The position numbers and the translations under genes were made by a program. Positions 59,040 through 64,000 of a DNA stretch of 64,000 bases are shown here, piece after piece. Below the pieces are notes generated by a model. It was not told the DNA's origin and made no database searches. It was given only the letters and a program-made list of their open reading frames with translations. The stretch spans positions 372,001 through 436,000 of the forward strand of contig JAWKXU010000004.1 of the NCBI GenBank assembly GCA_041396845.1, written 5' to 3'. The stretch's first letter is position 1; every line of letters begins with the position of its first letter. The DNA comes from JAWKXU01 sp020446465. GTDB taxonomy: Bacteria; Pseudomonadota; Alphaproteobacteria; Sphingomonadales; Sphingomonadaceae.

Positions 59040-60236
59040 TCAGGCCGGAGAAGGTATCCCGGCAGGTGTGGCATCACGATAGGCCTGAGCCAGCTTTTCA
59101 AACCGTTTGCGGGCGCGCGGCAGAATGTTCACGCGTTCCTCCCGCCCCTGCGCCACGGCGATCACGCGCGGGTCCATCACCTTGCTCCACAAAGGGGGGA
59201 TAAGGGCAACGATCATCATGCCGAAATAGCCAGTGGGCAAACGCGGCGTATCCGGCATGTCGCGCAATTGCTGGTAAGGCAGCATGGGTTTGGCATGGTG
59301 GTGGCTGTGCCGCTGCACGTTGAAAACCAGCAAGTTGCAGAACGGCGTATCCGTGTTCCACGAATGCATGGGGCCAGCCGGTTCCCGCCGCCCGTTCGGC
59401 ATCATTTCGCGCAGCAGGCCGTAGTGCTGGAGATAGTCATTCAGCATCAGCGTGAACCATGCCGCAGCATGGTGGAGAATGATGAACGGCAGCGCAATCC
59501 AGCCGAATATCGCCACCAGCCCAGCCGCAATCACAATAGAAAGGGCGTAGCTTATCAGCACATCGTTATGGAGCGAAACCACTGGCAGGCCGCGCTTTTT
59601 CAGGCGCTGTGCCTCATAATAAAATCCGCCCCGCACTTCAGCCGGAAAGCTTTTGATAATGAAGCTGAAAGCATCTTCGCCAAAACGGGCCGAAGCGCAG
59701 TCTTCCGGCGTGGCGACTTGCACATGATGGCCATGGACATGCTGCGGCATGAAATAACCCATGCCGACAATGGCGCACACGAAGTTGGACGACATGCGGT
59801 AGAAGCGCCCCAGTTTATGCCCAAAGTCATGGGCAATAACAGGGCATTGCACATTCAACATGCCAACCGTTGTAACAGCCAGAATCGCCCCCCAGAGCGG
59901 CACCGCGCCTGAACTGGCAAGGGCAACGGCTGCAACGAAGATTCCGAAATGGGCCAGCGCCTGCACATAAAGCATGGCGAGAAAGAAGCGATCGCTTTCG
60001 TCCGCGCCCAACCGGGCCTTGCAATCGCCATACCACCAGTCAAACAGCGGAACGACGCCGAAAAAGAAAGTCATCGTTATAAGGATCGGCCAGGCCTGAC
60101 CCGTATAATACATCAGCCACAACGGCAGGATCTGGTAAGCGATATTCACCAGCAGGAAAATGACCCGCACGTTATACAGCAACATCGGGTCTTTCTGGTT
60201 GTCCACTGCCACGCCCCCATCCTTGTGCCCTGTCAT
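59040..60236 (-). CDS. Alkane 1-monooxygenase (AlkB family)
   Basis: A 398-residue membrane diiron hydroxylase with about six helices. His boxes HDFGHK, HVHGHH, NDYLQHYGLLR and QRHSHHH are complete and follow the AlkB pattern more closely than the XylM-like gene at 20661. The second box lacks the usual Glu-His-x2-Gly order but keeps all His. It would oxidise alkyl chains using a rubredoxin; the only rubredoxin gene in the window is at 34.2 kb. The ATG at 60236 or the one at 60311 could start translation; neither has a strong ribosome binding site. Confidence 0.88.
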   Translation of the reverse strand: MTGHKDGGVAVDNQKDPMLLYNVRVIFLLVNIAYQILPLWLMYYTGQAWPILITMTFFFGVVPLFDWWYGDCKARLGADESDRFFLAMLYVQALAHFGIFVAAVALASSGAVPLWGAILAVTTVGMLNVQCPVIAHDFGHKLGRFYRMSSNFVCAIVGMGYFMPQHVHGHHVQVATPEDCASARFGEDAFSFIIKSFPAEVRGGFYYEAQRLKKRGLPVVSLHNDVLISYALSIVIAAGLVAIFGWIALPFIILHHAAAWFTLMLNDYLQHYGLLREMMPNGRREPAGPMHSWNTDTPFCNLLVFNVQRHSHHHAKPMLPYQQLRDMPDTPRLPTGYFGMMIVALIPPLWSKVMDPRVIAVAQGREERVNILPRARKRFEKLAQAYRDATPAGIPSPA

Positions 60237-60336
60237 CTGGAACGTGGTAAATAATTGGTTACGCTGGACTTGGCAACCGAGCTCAAGTGCGATGTCGCAA
60301 TCTGACACCATGAAGGCCAGATTTCAGGGCGCGATG

Positions 60337-60933
60337 TCAGGCAATAGGTCGCCGTGCCCGCAAGGCCTGGGCCAGTGTCCCCTCGTCGAGGTAATCCAGC
60401 TCCCCCCCAACCGGCAGCCCGTGGGCAAGCTGGGTTATCCTGACCGGCATCCCTTCCAGCCGTTCGGCAATATAATGCGCGGTGGTCTGCCCTTCGAGCG
60501 TCGCATTCATCGCCAGCACGATTTCATCAATACCGCCCTGCTCTACCCGCGAAAGCAAACTGCCGATGGCAAGGTCTTCGGGTCGCACGCCATCGAGAGC
60601 AGACAGCCGCCCGCCCAGAACGTGATAACGGCCCGTAAACAGCTTCGCCCTGTCGAGTGCCCACAAGTCCGCCACGTCTTCCACCACGCACAATGACCGG
60701 GAATCCCGGCGCGGATCGGCGCAAATCGCACACGGCTGGCGTGTATCGACATTGCCGCAGGTGTCGCATTCAACCAGTTTGTCCCGCATGTCGCCAAGCG
60801 CGCCCAGCAGTTGATCGAGAGCGGTTTCCCGCCGTTTGACCAGCCACAAGACCGCCCGCCGCGCCGAACGCGGCCCCAGCCCCGGCAAACGTGCCAGTGC
60901 TGATGCAAGGTTTTCGATCTCTTGCGATGCCAT
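60337..60933 (-). CDS. recR: Recombination mediator RecR
   Basis: A 198-residue protein. LPGLGPRSARRAVLWLV is the HhH DNA-binding part, CDTCGNVDTRQPCAIC the Cys4 zinc finger, and the Toprim domain begins at LCVVEDVADLWALD with the C-terminal GLPVGGELDYLDEGTLAQAL Walker B-like end. It loads RecA with RecFO. It is divergent from fmt, 53 bases apart. Confidence 0.95.
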   Translation of the reverse strand: MASQEIENLASALARLPGLGPRSARRAVLWLVKRRETALDQLLGALGDMRDKLVECDTCGNVDTRQPCAICADPRRDSRSLCVVEDVADLWALDRAKLFTGRYHVLGGRLSALDGVRPEDLAIGSLLSRVEQGGIDEIVLAMNATLEGQTTAHYIAERLEGMPVRITQLAHGLPVGGELDYLDEGTLAQALRARRPIA

Positions 60934-60986
60934 GCCCTGCCAGATAGGGCTTGGCGCGCAATCACGAAAGGCCGCAAGACCCGCTT

Positions 60987-61892
60987 ATGCGCATCATCTT
61001 CATGGGAACGCCGGAGTTTGCCGTCCCGACTCTTGCCGCGCTGCACGATGCGGCGCATGAAATCGTCGCCGTTTACACACAGCCGCCACGCCGGGCTGGT
61101 CGCGGCAAACAGTTGCAGCCAACACCCGTCCACAAGGAAGCGGAGATTCGCCATCTGGAGGTCCGCCACCCGGCGTCTCTGCGCGACGAAGCCGAACAGG
61201 CCGCCTTTGCTGCGCTGAATGCCGATGTCGCTGTTGTCGCTGCCTATGGACTTATCCTGCCGGTGCCCATTCTGGAAGCACCACGCATGGGGTGCCTTAA
61301 TGTCCATGCCTCGCTGCTGCCCCACTGGCGCGGCGCGGCACCGATCCAGCGCGCTATTCTGGCGGGCGATCCGGTGACAGGCATTACCATCATGCAGATG
61401 GAAAAGGGGCTGGATACGGGTGCGATTCTTACCACGGCCCGAACGCCGATTGATGGCAAGAACACCGGGGAACTGACTGCGGAACTTGCAGAAATCGGCG
61501 CTCAACTGATGACTGGCACACTGATTGATCTGCCTTCGCTCCACCCGGTCAAACAGGATGACGACGAGGCCACTTATGCCGCCAAGATCGACAAGGCCGA
61601 AGCGCGAATCGATTTCACGCAAAGCGCCGCGCAAGTGGAACGACAAGTGCGCGCCTTCGCCCCTGCCCCCGGTGCCTTCTTTGAACTGGAAGGCGAACGC
61701 TACCGCATATTGGCCGCTGAAGTCGTGGACGAAAGCGGAACCCCTGGCACCGTGCTCGACGACACGCTGACCATCGCTTGCGGCGAACAGGCGATTCGCC
61801 CGGTGACAATCCAGCGGGCGGGCAAACCTGCCATGGAAACCGCCGCCCTGTTGCGCGGTCGCCCGGTTGTGGCAGGGACGATGATCGCTTGA
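60987..61892 (+). CDS. fmt: Methionyl-tRNA formyltransferase
   Basis: A 301-residue enzyme that formylates initiator Met-tRNA. RIIFMGTPEFAVPTLAALHDA is the N-terminus, the catalytic Asn/His/Asp lie in MGCLNVHASLLPHWRGAAPIQRAI and the following GITIMQMEKGLDTGAIL. The ATG at 60987 was chosen over 60951 as it gives the conserved start. truA starts on its last bases. def, its functional partner, is in the same region but not adjacent. Confidence 0.94.
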   Translation: MRIIFMGTPEFAVPTLAALHDAAHEIVAVYTQPPRRAGRGKQLQPTPVHKEAEIRHLEVRHPASLRDEAEQAAFAALNADVAVVAAYGLILPVPILEAPRMGCLNVHASLLPHWRGAAPIQRAILAGDPVTGITIMQMEKGLDTGAILTTARTPIDGKNTGELTAELAEIGAQLMTGTLIDLPSLHPVKQDDDEATYAAKIDKAEARIDFTQSAAQVERQVRAFAPAPGAFFELEGERYRILAAEVVDESGTPGTVLDDTLTIACGEQAIRPVTIQRAGKPAMETAALLRGRPVVAGTMIA

Positions 61893-62638
61893 CCCGTTTT
61901 GCGCTCACTCTGGAGTTTGATGGCGCGCCCTTCATGGGGCTGCAACGGCAGGCGCATGGGCCAAGCGTGCAGGAATCCGTCGAAAATGCCGCCCATGCCG
62001 TAACTGGCGAAGAGGTGCGGATGCACGCCGCCGGACGCACTGATGCAGGCGTCCATGCGTTTGCCATGCGTGCGCATATCGACATTGAAAAGGTGATAAC
62101 CCCGTTTCGGTTGATGGAGGCTCTGAATGCGCACCTCCGGCCCGATCCTGTGGCGGTGATTGCCTGCGAAGAAGCGCCGGCGGACTGGCATGCCCGCTTT
62201 TCCTGCATTGGCAGGCGCTACCTTTATCGTATCGCCAACCGCCGCGCGCCGCTGACGCTGGAACGGGGGCGCGCATGGCACGTCATGCGCCCGCTGGACG
62301 AAGCAGCAATGCACCGGGCGGCACAGGCACTGGTGGGCCGCCATGATTTCACCACGTTCCGTTCTGCCCATTGCCAGGCCAATGATCCGATCAAGACTCT
62401 GGACCGGCTGGACGTGCGACGGGAGGGCGAACTGATACTGATAGAGGCTGCGGCGCGCAGTTTCCTGCACCATCAGGTCCGCTCAATGGTGGGGACGCTG
62501 GCCCTGGTCGGGCTTGGCCAGTGGGACGAAAGCCGGATAGCAGAGGTGCTGGCAGCGCGGGACCGGCAGCAGCTTGGCCTTAATGCGCCGCCGGACGGGC
62601 TTTATTTCGTGGAAGCGATCTACCCCGAACCGGATTGA
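61889..62638 (+). CDS. truA: tRNA pseudouridine synthase A
   Basis: A 249-residue enzyme that modifies U38-40 of tRNA anticodon arms. RFALTLEFDGAPFMGLQRQ is the N-terminus, the catalytic Asp lies in AGRTDAGVHAFAM, and SFLHHQVRSMVGTLALVG is the C-terminal motif. No ATG fits: a TTG overlapping the fmt stop (TTGA) gives the standard start, whereas the ATG-like start upstream lies inside fmt. Translational coupling with fmt is likely. Confidence 0.92.
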   Translation: MTRFALTLEFDGAPFMGLQRQAHGPSVQESVENAAHAVTGEEVRMHAAGRTDAGVHAFAMRAHIDIEKVITPFRLMEALNAHLRPDPVAVIACEEAPADWHARFSCIGRRYLYRIANRRAPLTLERGRAWHVMRPLDEAAMHRAAQALVGRHDFTTFRSAHCQANDPIKTLDRLDVRREGELILIEAAARSFLHHQVRSMVGTLALVGLGQWDESRIAEVLAARDRQQLGLNAPPDGLYFVEAIYPEPD

Positions 62639-62645
62639 TTCAACC

Positions 62646-63638
62646 TTACGCCTTCCCGACAACGCTTTCCGGCAAGTCAGTGCCGAACACGCGCTGATAG
62701 TATTCAGCCACCAGCATCCGTTCCGCCTCGTCACACTTGTTGAGGAACGACAGGCGGAAGGCAAAGCCCACATCCTTGAAGATTTCGGCATTCTGCGCCC
62801 AGGTGATGACTGTGCGCGGGCTCATGACGGTTGAAATATCGCCGTTGATGAAGCCTTGCCGCGTCAGGTCCGCAACACGCACCATATTGGCCACGGTATC
62901 AGGCGCCGTTTCAGGCGATTTTGCAGAAACGATGCTGCATTCCGTCGCATGTGGCAGATAGTTAAGGCCGACGACGATATTCCAGCGGTCCATCTGACCC
63001 TGGTTGATCTGCTGCGTGCCGTGATAAAGCCCGCTGGTATCGCCCAGCCCCACGGTATTGGCCGTAGCAAACAGGCGGAACCAGGGATTCGGCCTGATTA
63101 CGCGATTCTGGTCAAGCAGTGTCAGCTTGCCTTCGGTTTCCAGAATACGCTGGATCACGAACATCACGTCGGGCCGGCCAGCGTCATATTCGTCAAACAC
63201 CAGCGCCGTTGGATGCTGGAGCGCCCAGGGCAGCAAACCTTCGTGAAATTCAGTAACCTGCAACCCATCGCGCAGGACGATCGCATCGCGCCCGATCAGA
63301 TCGATCCGGCTAATATGCGCGTCAAGGTTGATGCGGACGCAGGGCCAGTTGAGCCGTGCGGCGACCTGTTCGATATGGGTGGACTTGCCCGTGCCGTGAT
63401 AGCCCTGGACCATGACCCGGCGATTGAAGGCAAAGCCTGCCAGAATGGCCAGAGTCGTGTCAGGATCGAAGATATAGCTGTCATCGAAATCCGGCACGCG
63501 TTCATCCGCCTCGGAAAAGGCGGGAACTTCCATGTCGATATCAATGCCGAAGACATCGCGCACTTTCACGCTTTTGTCAGGTGCGGCGAGGACCGTGCCA
63601 TCGCCAAGGTCGGACGGGGATTTGCTCAACTTGTTCAT
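62646..63638 (-). CDS. cobS: Cobaltochelatase subunit CobS
   Basis: A 330-residue AAA+ ATPase of the aerobic B12 pathway. VQGYHGTGKSTHIEQVAARLNWP is Walker A, ALVFDEYDAGRPDVMFVIQ Walker B, and the N-terminus FGIDIDMEVPAFSEADERVPDFDDSYIFD is family-specific. It works with CobT and CobN to insert cobalt into hydrogenobyrinic acid diamide. Its stop faces the truA stop. Confidence 0.93.
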   Translation of the reverse strand: MNKLSKSPSDLGDGTVLAAPDKSVKVRDVFGIDIDMEVPAFSEADERVPDFDDSYIFDPDTTLAILAGFAFNRRVMVQGYHGTGKSTHIEQVAARLNWPCVRINLDAHISRIDLIGRDAIVLRDGLQVTEFHEGLLPWALQHPTALVFDEYDAGRPDVMFVIQRILETEGKLTLLDQNRVIRPNPWFRLFATANTVGLGDTSGLYHGTQQINQGQMDRWNIVVGLNYLPHATECSIVSAKSPETAPDTVANMVRVADLTRQGFINGDISTVMSPRTVITWAQNAEIFKDVGFAFRLSFLNKCDEAERMLVAEYYQRVFGTDLPESVVGKA

Positions 63639-63756
63639 GACTCATCCGGCCTAGCCGCGCATCCGCTGCATCGCAACAGGGATGATGGGGTGCCGCGGGA
63701 GTTTTCAGCCCATTTGACTTGCAGGCGGGCAGGGTTTGCGCGCCAAACCGCCCCTA

Positions 63757-64000
63757 TCACCCCATTGCCGTGCTTTTGCGAAGCACCTGATAGGCTTCGA
63801 CCACGCGCCGCAATCTGCTTTCATGGCTGCGATCACCGCCATTACGGTCCGGGTGATAACGCCGGACCAGTTCCGAATAGCGTCGCCGCAAGGTGCGGCG
63901 ATCAGTATCGCCGCCCAGCCCCATTTCATTCAATGCTTCGCGTTCACGCGGAGCAAAGCGGTGCCAGTTGCCGTTATTGCCAGCGGCGCGCTTGCGAATT
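63757..64000 (-). CDS. J-domain (DnaJ-like) protein, C-terminal part
   Basis: The 81 visible codons read toward TGA at 63757 and run off the window edge, so the start is missing. RRYSELVRRYHPDRNGGDRSHESRLRRVVEAYQVLRKS is a J domain with the HPD motif intact, placed at the C-terminus; upstream is NNGNWHRFAPREREALNEMGLGG. Such short J proteins lie directly upstream of cobS in sphingomonads and rhizobia and stimulate an Hsp70. A frame on another phase in the same place is a shadow. Confidence 0.85.
   Translation of the reverse strand, partial: IRKRAAGNNGNWHRFAPREREALNEMGLGGDTDRRTLRRRYSELVRRYHPDRNGGDRSHESRLRRVVEAYQVLRKSTAMG

Noticed and set aside
60543..61646. 367-codon minus-strand frame across recR and fmt
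   Set aside because: It runs through the divergent promoter of two well-supported genes and lacks motifs.
1..64000. CRISPR arrays, tRNA or rRNA genes, prophage
   Set aside because: No regularly spaced repeats, tRNA-like TTCGA arm patterns, rRNA signatures or phage structural genes were seen on reading; this was by eye only.

Overview
The window looks like the chromosome of a GC-rich alphaproteobacterium of the sphingomonad group (Novosphingobium/Sphingobium type). The basis is the conserved block pckA-chvI-chvG-hprK-rapZ-EIIA-HPr, the short HprK, tandem cysteine desulfurases beside an adrenodoxin-type ferredoxin, a large TonB receptor, and gene layouts familiar from that order. Taxonomy is inferred from gene content only; no rRNA or tRNA gene was seen.

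The first 36 kb are accessory and catabolic. From 0.3 to 13 kb lie a medium-chain reductase, a single-chain membrane desaturase/hydroxylase fused to ferredoxin reductase and ferredoxin, and two leftward operons. One encodes enoyl-CoA hydratase, an acyl-CoA ligase and a molybdopterin protein. The other holds an integral membrane protein, cytochrome oxidase subunit III-like and IV-like genes without a catalytic subunit I, two paralogous CrtC/AttH-like proteins, an aminoglycoside-phosphotransferase-type kinase, an uncharacterised protein and a zinc alcohol dehydrogenase. At 13-17 kb a TonB-dependent receptor is cut in two by a complete IS3-family element with a 4-bp target duplication. At 17-22 kb are a XylA/CymAb-type reductase, an aldehyde dehydrogenase, a phosphatase-like protein, a XylM/CymAa-type hydroxylase and a MerR regulator.

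From 22.7 to 33 kb two divergent operons encode a meta-cleavage pathway: Rieske dioxygenase alpha and beta, dihydrodiol dehydrogenase, extradiol dioxygenase, ring-fission hydrolase, CoA ligase and TetR leftward; dienoate hydratase, acylating acetaldehyde dehydrogenase, hydroxy-oxovalerate aldolase and a class II aldolase-fold protein rightward. Together with the hydroxylase, alcohol and aldehyde dehydrogenases, this set matches the p-cymene to p-cumate to central metabolism route step for step (inference; another alkylbenzoate could be the substrate). The isobutyrate released could be activated by the ligase and oxidised by the acyl-CoA dehydrogenase at 34.5-35.6 kb. A CYP153-like P450 overlapping a rubredoxin gene ends the island. 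A 19-bp palindrome of the form TGCGT-N9-ACGCA sits before the fused desaturase, the TonB receptor/reductase pair, the XylM-like hydroxylase and, in a weaker form, the P450, suggesting one regulon.

From 35.7 kb to the end the window is housekeeping: rnhB, a PQQ-type sugar dehydrogenase lipoprotein, a small operon ending in cca, parC, Fe-S assembly genes, pckA with the ChvI/ChvG and PTS-Ntr block, an rRNA/tRNA methyltransferase, rmuC, def, a second AlkB-like hydroxylase, recR, fmt, truA, cobS and the end of a J-domain gene. A 49-codon gene with a strong ribosome binding site lies upstream of rmuC.
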